Below, piece after piece: positions 45,941 to 54,984 of a stretch of 64,000 nt of DNA. How positions within the stretch are numbered: position 1 is the stretch's first letter; each line of letters starts with the position of its first letter. The notes below the pieces were generated by a model. That model was given only the letters and a program-made list of their open reading frames with translations, ran no database searches and had not been told where the DNA came from. Both the position numbers and the translations under genes were made by a program. The stretch is from Secundilactobacillus mixtipabuli (GTDB lineage: Bacteria; Bacillota; Bacilli; Lactobacillales; Lactobacillaceae): the NCBI RefSeq assembly GCF_002217925.1, contig NZ_BCMF01000001.1:124001-188000 (forward strand), in the 5' to 3' direction.

Positions 45941-47170
45941 TTACTTAACAAGTTGATAAGTGGCACGTACGGTAATGGTGTTACCAGCATCACTCGTAGT
46001 CGTTGGTGTATCTGAACCACTTACAAATTGGTATTTATTGTTAAGACTATCTAGCACATTGGTAAGGTGTGCATCAATGATGATGTTTTGAATATCGTTA
46101 GCAGTAATCGTGCTACCAGCTGGAACTTGGAAAGCAGCCTTAGCACCTGAAGCATCAGCAGCAGCTTGGTCATTAGGATTCAACTTAAGTGCATTACCAC
46201 TTTGATCAACAAGGGTAACTTTGATTGCCTTGGTGGTGTTAGTAGCTACAGGCTTAACGTTAAAGGTGACCGTGTCGCCGTTCTTAGCGATAGCAGCTGC
46301 ATCACGGTTATCAAATGAAGCTGAACCGCCGTAATCGTTGCTGTAAGGAACATAACCTGAAGGTACACCACTAAGGATGCTCTTCAAGTTATCAGTAGTC
46401 GTAGCGTTGGTGTAACTTGCATTCTTATCGAATGAAAGTGAGCTGGTACCAACACTGTTACCAGTAGTCTTATCAACGTAGTTAACCTTAACTGTGTTGC
46501 CTTGTGGTGCTTTAAGGCCTGAGTAGTAGATCCAGCCAGTAACTGAAGGCTTCTGGTCATCCTTTACTTGGTAGTAAAGTGAACCTTCACGAGCCTTAGT
46601 TTCAGCACCGGTAACCGTAAAGGTATCGGTTGAATCAAAGCCAGTGATCTTCGCAGCCTTGTACTGGGTGTTCTTAGGAGCAGTCCAGATAGTGTTCTTA
46701 GAAGCATCAGCAATGGTGTAGCCAGTAGTTACACTTGGCATTGTAGCTGACTTAGTAGTGGTTGCAGGTGTGATACCACCGCCGAACTTGGTGTCATCTT
46801 TACCACCATAGATCCAGCCACGGTAACGACCGTCAAATGAAACAACCTTGTAGTAGACGGAACCACGGTTAGTCTTGACGATTGAATATGCACGGAAGAA
46901 GTCAGTTGACTTAACTGATTTAGCTAAGTTACCCATAGTGGTTGTAGAAGCAATCACACGGGCACCCTTGGTGGTACCTGGCTTAGTGTACAATGCGTTG
47001 CCACCAGTAGGCACAACGTTACGTGATTCTGGTGCAGTAGTGAAGTATTCTGGCTTAGTAACATAAGCATAAGACTTAGCACTAGCGTTTTGAGCAGCAA
47101 AGCCCGAAGCGGCAAGTACAGAAACAGCGGCTAAACCAACATACAATGATTTCTTCAAACTTGATTTCAT
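45941..47170 (-). CDS. S-layer protein paralogue 2
   Basis: 409 residues, same architecture as the gene 44613-45830 and about two-thirds identical by eye in the N-terminal half (signal peptide MKSSLKKSLYVGLAAVSVL, RNVVPTGGNALYTKPGTTKG, SVYYKVVSFDGRYRGWIYGG, NTIWTAPKNTQYKAAKITGF). The C-terminal half opens VKVNYVDKTTGNSVGTS and differs more. It is separated by its own terminator, so the two are independently transcribed. Tandem duplication of a surface-array gene. Confidence 0.88.
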   Translation of the reverse strand: MKSSLKKSLYVGLAAVSVLAASGFAAQNASAKSYAYVTKPEYFTTAPESRNVVPTGGNALYTKPGTTKGARVIASTTTMGNLAKSVKSTDFFRAYSIVKTNRGSVYYKVVSFDGRYRGWIYGGKDDTKFGGGITPATTTKSATMPSVTTGYTIADASKNTIWTAPKNTQYKAAKITGFDSTDTFTVTGAETKAREGSLYYQVKDDQKPSVTGWIYYSGLKAPQGNTVKVNYVDKTTGNSVGTSSLSFDKNASYTNATTTDNLKSILSGVPSGYVPYSNDYGGSASFDNRDAAAIAKNGDTVTFNVKPVATNTTKAIKVTLVDQSGNALKLNPNDQAAADASGAKAAFQVPAGSTITANDIQNIIIDAHLTNVLDSLNNKYQFVSGSDTPTTTSDAGNTITVRATYQLVK

Positions 47171-47394
47171 TAGTTTAATACACTCCTTTGTAGTTACAAT
47201 ACCCTTCAGTTAATCCCCTTGATTAACTAAATTCATTCTACCACTTAAAATCTATAATGAGAAGATATTGAGAACTCTTAATTAATATGCAAGGTTCCTG
47301 TAATGAAAGTAGTCAATTAGGTTAACTTAGTTTAACAAGCGAAAATATTAGTCCACCTATAAAGGTTACATAAGCACTATTTCTGGTGGCAAAC

Positions 47395-48939
47395 CTAATG
47401 TGGCATATTCTCCAAAAACTTAATTAATTTTATTCTACTTAAATCAGCTGCTGATGTTCCAGTTTTTAAGTAATATTTTCTCGCCTTTCCATTTCCAAAG
47501 AAGACGAGGATCTGTTTGTCTGTCAAACTGTTAGTGGCTGATCTGAACTTATAAGTACTGAAATCTTTATAGGCACTCTTTTTCTTCATTTCTTTTGCCA
47601 TCTCTGGGATGGAGAATGCGGGGTGCTCAATGGCAAATTCTGTAATTGCTTTTTCAAGACTGTTTAAGCCATGTAGACTTGATTGCAAATCCGTTTTCCA
47701 AAGAACGATTTTTGTCGAATCAGCTTTTGTCGTAATCTCTGGAGATTTAAGATGATGATTGATAGCAGTTTCAGCAATAGTTCGTCCGCCTTTTGCTTCT
47801 CGTTCTGCAATACCTACGCGTCGAAATAACGTAGCTATAACTGAATTCCTAACCCTAGAAACGCTACCACGTAAAAATTCTTCCTTGGTAACTCTCATCT
47901 CTCCAGGATTAAAGAACTCAAAGTAATCATCATAGTCAGTAATTTTCACAGGAAAATCAGCATCATAGTAAGCATGCATCAATGAGTTGACAACTGCTTC
48001 CTTTACAGATTCCTTCATATCACTGAAGTATGAGCCCCGAGTCTGATTTTCATCTTGTTGATACTTGTCAGGGATACCATTAGCGATTTTCTTTTCTACA
48101 ATTTGATAAAAAGAGAAGAGATTTAAGTCTTCAAAGTTCATATCACCTGTAGAGACCCGATCAATCCAATCTACAGAACTTACATTCTTCTTTTTCACAT
48201 AGTCAACTTGAAAACCAGGAAATCGGTTAATGATGGCATTTAACTTGCCAAAAAACAACAAGCCACCAGCAGTTAACTTATATGTTTTGTCACTTGTGGA
48301 ACGGTCTCTTCTAAAAACACCCTTATCAATCAAAAATTGATAGTTATCTTGAGTTAGTACACTGGGGTCGTTCTTATTTTTAGCATATAATTGTTTGTAT
48401 TCTTTGACAGTCTCTTCATTGATATCATCCATATCATAGTTGTTCAACAACTCTGTATCTATTTGCTCCTGAGAGTCAACCACCATATATTTAAATTGTT
48501 CAGGTGTGGCAATCCTGTCACCATCGTCAGTTCTCACATAAGTATTATCACGATTTTTATAATAAATTGGTCTTAAATCGTAACTAGCTTTGGGAACTCG
48601 AATTTCAATAATATCTTTCTTAAAAACTTTTAGACGAAAAACATCATCGGAATGTAAGATGTTATGATTTACGATCTGTTTATTTGCTAATTCGTTCCAA
48701 AGTGTCTTTATTACATCATTTGGGTTGGAAACACCTGTAATATTATATTGACCCTTTGACTTATCCTCAGCTATACCCAAGAAAATTACACCGCCATCGG
48801 TGTTTGCAAATGCGCTATATGTTTCCCAGAAAGCCTTTGGAAGGCTAAACTCAGCAGTTTTATATTCAAGTGTAATACCTTCTCGGGGTACTGAAAACGT
48901 TTCGGAACGAAAGTCAGTAAACGGAAATTTCGACACCAT
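47395..48939 (-). CDS. AlbA_2/Schlafen-type putative transcriptional regulator
   Basis: 514 residues from ATG 48937-48939 (AAAGGA 7 bases upstream). The N-terminal AlbA_2 domain (EGITLEYKTAEFSLPKAFWETYSAFANTDGGVIFLGI) is followed by a linker, a winged-helix part, a C-terminal GHKL-like ATPase motif (VKEAVVNSLMHAYYDADFPVKI and FFNPGEM), then a second HTH-like tail. Such proteins are annotated as ATP-dependent DNA-binding or defence-associated regulators. TTCGAA operator-like repeats overlap its own promoter. Gene codon use is more A+T-rich than its neighbours. Confidence 0.75.
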   Translation of the reverse strand: MVSKFPFTDFRSETFSVPREGITLEYKTAEFSLPKAFWETYSAFANTDGGVIFLGIAEDKSKGQYNITGVSNPNDVIKTLWNELANKQIVNHNILHSDDVFRLKVFKKDIIEIRVPKASYDLRPIYYKNRDNTYVRTDDGDRIATPEQFKYMVVDSQEQIDTELLNNYDMDDINEETVKEYKQLYAKNKNDPSVLTQDNYQFLIDKGVFRRDRSTSDKTYKLTAGGLLFFGKLNAIINRFPGFQVDYVKKKNVSSVDWIDRVSTGDMNFEDLNLFSFYQIVEKKIANGIPDKYQQDENQTRGSYFSDMKESVKEAVVNSLMHAYYDADFPVKITDYDDYFEFFNPGEMRVTKEEFLRGSVSRVRNSVIATLFRRVGIAEREAKGGRTIAETAINHHLKSPEITTKADSTKIVLWKTDLQSSLHGLNSLEKAITEFAIEHPAFSIPEMAKEMKKKSAYKDFSTYKFRSATNSLTDKQILVFFGNGKARKYYLKTGTSAADLSRIKLIKFLENMPH

Positions 48940-48960
48940 GTACACATCCTTTTAAATGTT

Positions 48961-49080
48961 TTCGAATATATTTCGAATATATTCGAATTTATTTTTTATG
49001 TCTGAAACCTGCGTGGTTAGGAGAATCAGGCCCCTATTCATAATTAAATTTCGAGAAAATCAAATCCATTTCGAATATAT
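48961..49080. promoter_or_regulatory. Array of TTCGAA(TATA) operator-like repeats
   Basis: TTCGAA palindromes at 48961, 48972 and 48982 (spacing 10-11 bases, one helical turn) and again at 49070, all followed by ATATA or AATT. The first three overlap a leftward promoter (CAGACA-17-TATATT) of the AlbA-type gene; the last overlaps the -35 of a rightward promoter (TTGACA 49080-49085, 17 bases, TATTGA 49103-49108). Autoregulation is likely. No plus-strand gene follows the latter promoter; 49110-49416 shows nothing else. Confidence 0.6.
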
Positions 49081-49416
49081 TGACAAATAATGTAAAAGGT
49101 GCTATTGACACTGTAAATATGTACATATCATCCCTTAACTTATCGTCTCTGCCCTTGATCTAAGCATCTTTCCCAAAAGTAATTCCATGCAGTATCCTAC
49201 AGATCCCTTTTCCTACTGTAATTTTAAAATGCACTTTCATTTTATCATCATTCCCATGTTTTTAATATACGCTAAAATCGAAGTAAGCTTCCATAGTTCC
49301 CTGATTCTGCCATGATCAATACAGTTGCCGTCACACACATTGTTGCTATGTTATATTCTAATTTTAAGAAAACTATGACTCTTGTAGATCCATAAGTGTG
49401 AATCAGTTTAAACATT

Positions 49417-49462
49417 AAAGCAAGCCACACAACCCTCTTATGAGTTGAGCGACTTGCTTGCG
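49417..49462 (-). terminator. Terminator of LRR family gene 49474-51162
   Basis: AAGCAAG-C-C-CAAC pairs with GTTG-G-G-CTTGCTT around an 9-base loop. Confidence 0.7.
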
Positions 49463-49473
49463 TTCCAGCTAAT

Positions 49474-51162
49474 TTACTTCTGGTCCATAATCAACAGTTG
49501 CTTGTTACCCGTGATATAACGCCCGTTAGTCAATTCGAACCGTGTCGCACGACCCCAGTTCACCACACGCTTCACACGTAACTTAGTGCCTTTCTTGTAA
49601 GAACGGACCTTCTTGTTCGAAGAAAGCTTCACATCCTTGTAGCTATTGATCCGGTTGCTCAGCACCCGTACTTGGCGCACCTTGTTACTCCGGAAATGGC
49701 TGTCTGCCACGTAGGATGAACCTGCAGTAATGTAACCACCATCAACTTTGTAACGCTTCTTACCGTTCTTGTCATATGCAATCCCACGTACTCGGAAGTT
49801 TGCTGCTTTAGCCCGGCTTTGTTTCTTGTATGAGCGAATCGGACTCGTCAGTGAAACGTTCCGATGTAATCTCATCCCACGTTTAGCGTAAACGGTATGA
49901 GGCCGTTTTTCTTCTGGCTTAGGAGCAGGCTGCGGTTTCGTTTCATTGCCGTTGTTATTGCCGGACTCGTTGTCACCAGTGTCGGGGTTGCTGGTATCTG
50001 GTTTATTGTTGTCTTCTGGACCTGGTACTGGTGGATTAGGATCAATACCACCATTTTTAGCGCTGACGGCTAAACCGAGTAACCCATATAGATAATAAGT
50101 GGAGCTATCCTCCTGAGATTTATCAAGTATATCCATCCAGACATATGCAATTCCACCTTCTTCTGAGGTGACAATAATTTGTTGATCGTCGTCTGAGTAA
50201 TCGATATTATCTGCATGCTCAATCACAACACTGCCTTTAAAACGTGTTTCATTTAAATAGTCGTTCCCATTCACCTTAAAAACCAAGCCTAATTCTTTAA
50301 CGAGATTCTGGTACGAAATAGTTGGCTGATAAGTAAACTGCATTACTTCTCCATGCCAAAACTGGTTGCCAAACGCTTCATTTTGAATTTGAGGATTTTC
50401 AACGGTGCCTATGTCTGCATCGCTGTTATGAGGATGTCCTTCGTTAATTAAGATCCTCTTAATCTTGTTTTCTGTAAATGCAGCATAGCCAATCGTTTTA
50501 ATGTTTGGTAAATTAACATTTGTCAATTCATTTTTATAAAAAGCAGAATTCCCAATCGTTTCAACATTAGGTAAATTAATATCTGTTATTTCATTGTTAT
50601 AAAAAGCGTAATCACCAATCGTTTCAACATTAGGTAAATTAATATCTGTTATTTCATTGTTATAAAAAGCGTAATCACCAATCGTTTCAACATTAGGTAA
50701 ATTAATATCTGTTATTTCATTGTCATAAAAAGCGCGATCACCAATATAGTCAATTCCTTGAGGATTTTCAAAAATCACCTTTTTGATTCCTTCATTCTCC
50801 CTAGTCCCTCCTAAATTGTCTTTTGAAAATACCGCATGACCAACTCCTGTAATAGGTACTGGTGCCCCGGACCCATTATCGTAACTTTCTGGAATAATCA
50901 GTATGCCTCCATCAAGTAAATTTTCTTTTTGCCCTTTACTTAAATTAGCGTCTGTAATAATACCATCTGCGACCATCATTTCGTTATTCTCCAGGGTAAC
51001 TGATTCGCCAGCTCGTGTGTCTGATGCCTTGATACTTGCTTTAGCCACCGCCGTTGTCCACGGTTCTTGCTGTGTAACAGCTGATAAGGAGCCAACTCCA
51101 GTACCAAGCAACATCCCAATCGCCAACACACTACTAAACAACTTGATTCTTTTCTTCATCAT
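49474..51162 (-). CDS. Secreted LRR_5/BspA-like protein with DUF5776-like C-terminal domain, member 1
   Basis: 562 residues. Signal peptide (MMKKRIKLFSSVLAIGMLLGTGVG), a BspA-type leucine-rich part (about 110-260) with units like NEITDINLPNVETIG, a non-repeat beta region (about 270-365), a Pro/Gly/Asn linker (370-420), and a basic C-terminal domain of about 145 residues (HTVYAKRGMRLHRNVSL to TGNKQLLIMDQK) that is nearly identical in all five family members here. The basic domain probably binds the wall non-covalently. Three 63-bp LRR units are almost identical at DNA level. AGGAGG precedes two Met codons; the second gives the better spacing. Confidence 0.82.
   Translation of the reverse strand: MMKKRIKLFSSVLAIGMLLGTGVGSLSAVTQQEPWTTAVAKASIKASDTRAGESVTLENNEMMVADGIITDANLSKGQKENLLDGGILIIPESYDNGSGAPVPITGVGHAVFSKDNLGGTRENEGIKKVIFENPQGIDYIGDRAFYDNEITDINLPNVETIGDYAFYNNEITDINLPNVETIGDYAFYNNEITDINLPNVETIGNSAFYKNELTNVNLPNIKTIGYAAFTENKIKRILINEGHPHNSDADIGTVENPQIQNEAFGNQFWHGEVMQFTYQPTISYQNLVKELGLVFKVNGNDYLNETRFKGSVVIEHADNIDYSDDDQQIIVTSEEGGIAYVWMDILDKSQEDSSTYYLYGLLGLAVSAKNGGIDPNPPVPGPEDNNKPDTSNPDTGDNESGNNNGNETKPQPAPKPEEKRPHTVYAKRGMRLHRNVSLTSPIRSYKKQSRAKAANFRVRGIAYDKNGKKRYKVDGGYITAGSSYVADSHFRSNKVRQVRVLSNRINSYKDVKLSSNKKVRSYKKGTKLRVKRVVNWGRATRFELTNGRYITGNKQLLIMDQK
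50515..50760 (-). repeat. 63-bp tandem repeats within LRR member 1
   Basis: Three consecutive 21-codon units at about 50578, 50641 and 50704 are nearly identical in DNA (only the outer ones carry a few changes). Such repeats recombine easily and can change array length in frame. Confidence 0.85.
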
Positions 51163-51300
51163 GAACCTCCTGTGGGGGTCTGTGGTGAGTCACATCAATA
51201 ATTCTTCGTAATTCCAATATAACAATTTCGCCAAAACAAACACCAGCAATATACCATGACTTCACAAAGTGTTGCTGATTTGGTCATAATCTGTTCATAC
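51163..51300 (-). promoter_or_regulatory. Conserved upstream region, LRR family member 1
   Basis: Shares with the upstream regions of all other members (52974-53112, 54788-54925, 61610-61739, 63325-63467) the block ACTT-TGTGAAGTCATGGT with a small ACTT/AAGT dyad, then TGGTG, then a poly-C tract (G5 on plus here, 51174-51178) just before AGGAGG. Likely common regulation. Confidence 0.6.
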
Positions 51301-51328
51301 AAAAACAACCACCCAATTACTGAGTAGT
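51297..51328 (-). terminator. Terminator of LRR member 2
   Basis: ACAACTACTCA-GTAA-TTGGGTGGTTGT with T5 tail on the minus strand. Confidence 0.7.
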
Positions 51329-51341
51329 TGTCTTAGCTAAA

Positions 51342-52973
51342 TTACTTTTGATCCATAATCAACAGTTGCTTGTTACCTGTAATATAGCGTCCGTTAGTTA
51401 ATTCGAACCGAGTCGCGCGACCCCAATTCACCACGCGCTTTACTCTTAACTTTGTACCTTTCTTGTAAGAACGGACTTTCTTATTCGAGGAAAGTTTTAC
51501 ATCTTTGTAGCTGTTCACACGGTTGCTCAGTACCCGCACTTGGCGCACCTTGTTAGAACGGAAATGACTATCTGCTACATAAGAGGAACCTGCAGTAATA
51601 TAGCCACCGTCAACTTTGTAACGCTTCTTACCATTCTTGTCATAAGCAATCCCACGTACCCGGAAGTTGGCTGCTTTAGCCCGACTTTGTTTCTTGTATG
51701 ACCGGATTGGACTAGTCAGGGAAACATTCCGGTGCAGTCTCATGCCCCGTTTAGCGTAAACGGTGTGAGGGCGTCTTTCTTCTGGTTTAGGTGCTGGCTG
51801 CGGTTTAGTTTCATTACCGTTGTTGTTTCCGGATTCACCGCCCGTTCCGTTATCTGGGTTAGTGTCAGTTTCGTTACTGTTATTCCCATTGTCCGGTTGG
51901 CTTCCGCCTCCTTGGGTAGATTTCGGATTAACGTTTAGTTTGAAAGCGCCTGTCATAAGAGTTCTCCAAGAATCCGATGTTACTCCACTAAGTGAAAAAT
52001 CAATAACCGCGTTTCCACCACCATTAGATGTCACGGTTAATCCATCATCATGCCAATCAATATTATTGGCGTCATTGATATCTTCCACTGACCCGAGGTA
52101 CTTATATTCACGATTATTTACTTCATAGGTAAGGCCAAGCCCGCCAACCAGACTTTCATTCGAAATTGTCGTGTTGTAATCCATTGTTAAGCTATCCCAG
52201 TCTTGGTTTGTAAATGCGCTTGCTAAAATACGGGGGTTATTCACTGAACCTAATATCTCTGAGCTAGATTCATAGTCTTTATTGACAGAAACAGTTTTAA
52301 TTTGATTTTCCGCAAAAGCCTCATTATAAATATTTTCAATAGCCTTTAGCTCTACACTTTGTAGCTGATTATTTATAAAGGCCTCATCCTCAATTGATTT
52401 AATTGAATCAGGAAAATTAACATTTGTAAGCCGATTATTTTGGAATGCACCAACGCTAATTGTGTCCAAGCTTTCAGGAAGTACCACATCTGTAAGTTGA
52501 TTGTTTGCAAAAGCATAGGTTCCAATGTAGTTTATCTGGCTATCGTCATCAAACGTGACTGTTTTTAGGCCATCAAAATTTTCAAGGTTAAATACGTCTA
52601 TCAAGTTATCTTTTGAAAATACACCGGTATATTCATAGCTATCAGGATCCCGGAAAACATCAATCTCTTTGATGATAACGGGTTCTCCATCAGGGCCTTC
52701 AACCTGTTTTGGAATAGTTAAATGCCCCTCTTTTAAAGCTGCAATAAACTCAGCATTAGCATCTGGGTCATCATTTTTAAGACCAGTAATTTTTCCGTCA
52801 CTGTTAACTTTTAGCTGATCTGCCGTTAACTGTGCTCTTGAGGTGGACGCTTTAGCCGTCACCGTCGTTCCTGGAACATGCTGTGCTACAGATGACATAG
52901 CACCAACGCCCGTTCCCAGCAACATCCCAATCGCCAACGCACTACTAAATAACTTAATTCTTTTCTTCATCAT
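51342..52973 (-). CDS. Secreted LRR_5/BspA-like protein with DUF5776-like C-terminal domain, member 2
   Basis: 543 residues with the same plan: signal peptide, leucine-rich units (NQLTDVVLPESLDTISVGAF, NRLTNVNFPDSIKSIEDEAF, about 150-235), central beta region, linker TGGESGNNNGNETKPQPAPKPEERR and the shared basic domain. The N-terminal part differs strongly from member 1 while the last 150 residues differ at very few positions. Leader tract is C6. Confidence 0.82.
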   Translation of the reverse strand: MMKKRIKLFSSALAIGMLLGTGVGAMSSVAQHVPGTTVTAKASTSRAQLTADQLKVNSDGKITGLKNDDPDANAEFIAALKEGHLTIPKQVEGPDGEPVIIKEIDVFRDPDSYEYTGVFSKDNLIDVFNLENFDGLKTVTFDDDSQINYIGTYAFANNQLTDVVLPESLDTISVGAFQNNRLTNVNFPDSIKSIEDEAFINNQLQSVELKAIENIYNEAFAENQIKTVSVNKDYESSSEILGSVNNPRILASAFTNQDWDSLTMDYNTTISNESLVGGLGLTYEVNNREYKYLGSVEDINDANNIDWHDDGLTVTSNGGGNAVIDFSLSGVTSDSWRTLMTGAFKLNVNPKSTQGGGSQPDNGNNSNETDTNPDNGTGGESGNNNGNETKPQPAPKPEERRPHTVYAKRGMRLHRNVSLTSPIRSYKKQSRAKAANFRVRGIAYDKNGKKRYKVDGGYITAGSSYVADSHFRSNKVRQVRVLSNRVNSYKDVKLSSNKKVRSYKKGTKLRVKRVVNWGRATRFELTNGRYITGNKQLLIMDQK

Positions 52974-53104
52974 AATCCTCCTGCGGGGGGTCTGTGGTGA
53001 GTCACAACAACTTTCTGTAATCCTAATATAACAATTCCGCTAAAACAAACACCAGCAATATACCATGACTTCACAAAGAGTTACCGATTTGGTCATAATC
53101 TGTT

Positions 53105-53138
53105 CATAAAAAACAAACCACCCAAGTACAGAGTGATT
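53105..53138 (-). terminator. Terminator of LRR member 3
   Basis: CAAATCACTC pairs with GGGTGGTTTG; T6 tail on the minus strand. Confidence 0.7.
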
Positions 53139-53149
53139 TGTTGTTTAAA

Positions 53150-54787
53150 TTACTTCTGATCCATAATCAGCAGTTGCTTGTTCCCCGTAATATAACGTCC
53201 GTTAGTCAGTTCGAACCGAGTCGCACGACCCCAGTTCACCACGCGCTTCACTCGTAACTTGGTACCCTTCTTGTAGGAACGCACCTTCTTATTCGAAGAA
53301 AGCTTCACGTCCTTATAACTATTCACCCGGTTACTCAGCACTCGTACTTGGCGCACCTTGTTAGAACGGAAATGACTATCTGCTACATAAGAGGAACCTG
53401 CAGTAATATAGCCACCGTCAACTTTGTAACGTTTCTTGCCGTTCCTGTCGTAGGCAATCCCACGTACTCGGAAACTGGCTGCTTTAGCCCGACTTTGTTT
53501 CTTATATGATCGAATCGGGCTAGTCAATGAAACGTTCCGGTGCAGTCTCATGCCCCGTTTAGCATAAACGGTGTGAGGCCGTCTTTCTTCTGGCTTAGGA
53601 ACTGGCTGCGGTTTCGTTTCATTACCATCGTTGCCGCCACCATTGCCAGTATCTGGATTAGTGTCGGTGTCGTTGCCGCTATTCCCATTGCCAGGTAGAC
53701 CGCCATTTCCGCCAGGATTTTCTTTAAACGGATTAACGGTAAGACTATACGAGCTAATAGAGTAGTCACCCGGTAGCGGACCCTCAGATTCCAAGTCCAT
53801 ATCTAGACCAGCTGAATATTGAACGGGATGACTAGCACCGGTTATTTTTTTGTTATCATTATCTGCCTGTAAAGTAACACCATTCTCGAGTTCAATTGAT
53901 TCTTCGCCATCAAAAGCAACCCTGGATACTGCCTTAATCTGATCGTCGGTTCTTTTTAATAACGTCGGCTTCAAAGCAGCAAATCCAATTTCACCATCTT
54001 TGTTGGGCATTACCTCATGCGAGATATCCTGGTTTGTAAATGCAAATGGATTAACATTTACATCTTTGTTCAAATTGATACTAATTAGTGCGTTTTCCCG
54101 GAACGCCTCTTTGCCAATCTCAGTAGTTTCCGGCAAATTAAGTGTAGTTAATTGGTTACCCCCGAATGCCCCTTCGCCAATCTCAGTAGCTGCTGGCAAA
54201 TTGAGTGTAGTTAATTGGTTATTCGCGAACGCCCCTTCGCCAATCTCAGTAGCTACTGGCAGAGTGAGTTTAGTTAATTGATTACCCCAGAAAGCATATT
54301 CGCCAATATATCTAATATGATTAGGTTCTTCAAAAGTTATCTTGCTAATTCCTGGCCCGTTTTTGTCAGTGAGATAACTCAAGTATGCCTGGTCGAATAC
54401 GCCTAGTTCATAACCTGGTCCTCCTTCCTTACTCTGAGCATCAGCAATTCCTGTAATTGGAATGTTTTGGCTATCTTTTGTGATTGATTTAGGAATAACT
54501 AACTCTCCCCCAGCCAATAATAAAGCAGCTTTTTCGGCATTGGTAAAATCTGTAATCCGGCCTGTATCTGCATCAATAGTTACATCACTTGCTGTAATAT
54601 TTACTGGCACTGCTCGGTTATTTCTACTGTTCGTAGTGTTTTTAACTGACTCAATTCTGCTGTTCTTATCCTTTGCTTGAACAGATGTAGCGGGTGTATT
54701 AGCACCAGTTATCGCTGGCACTGCTGCTCCCAGTAACATCCCAATCGCCAGCGCACTACTAAACAACTTAATTTTTTTCTTCATCAT
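53150..54787 (-). CDS. Secreted LRR_5/BspA-like protein with DUF5776-like C-terminal domain, member 3
   Basis: 545 residues from ATG 54785-54787, chosen because GGAGG precedes it as in the paralogues; a longer open frame extends upstream without support. Signal peptide, an Asp/Asn-rich segment, leucine-rich units NQLTTLNLPAATEIGEGAF (three very similar copies, about 190-260), central region, Gly/Asn linker and the shared basic domain ending LLIMDQK. Leader tract C6 (54800-54805 on plus). Confidence 0.82.
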   Translation of the reverse strand: MMKKKIKLFSSALAIGMLLGAAVPAITGANTPATSVQAKDKNSRIESVKNTTNSRNNRAVPVNITASDVTIDADTGRITDFTNAEKAALLLAGGELVIPKSITKDSQNIPITGIADAQSKEGGPGYELGVFDQAYLSYLTDKNGPGISKITFEEPNHIRYIGEYAFWGNQLTKLTLPVATEIGEGAFANNQLTTLNLPAATEIGEGAFGGNQLTTLNLPETTEIGKEAFRENALISINLNKDVNVNPFAFTNQDISHEVMPNKDGEIGFAALKPTLLKRTDDQIKAVSRVAFDGEESIELENGVTLQADNDNKKITGASHPVQYSAGLDMDLESEGPLPGDYSISSYSLTVNPFKENPGGNGGLPGNGNSGNDTDTNPDTGNGGGNDGNETKPQPVPKPEERRPHTVYAKRGMRLHRNVSLTSPIRSYKKQSRAKAASFRVRGIAYDRNGKKRYKVDGGYITAGSSYVADSHFRSNKVRQVRVLSNRVNSYKDVKLSSNKKVRSYKKGTKLRVKRVVNWGRATRFELTNGRYITGNKQLLIMDQK

Positions 54788-54924
54788 GAATCCTCCTGTG
54801 GGGGGTCTGTGGTGAATCTCAACAACTTTCTGTAATTCCAATATAACAATTCCGCTAAAACAAACGCCAGCAATATACCATGACTTCACAAAGAGTTGCC
54901 GGTTTGGTCATAATCTGTTCACAA

Positions 54925-54957
54925 CAAAAAAAGCCATCCAATAGAATGACTTTCTAC
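54925..54957 (-). terminator. Terminator of the coiled-coil gene
   Basis: AAAGTCATTC-TATT-GGATGGCTTT with T7 on the minus strand. Confidence 0.75.
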
Positions 54958-54984
54958 ACACAACTTATACAACCTTAACAGCCG

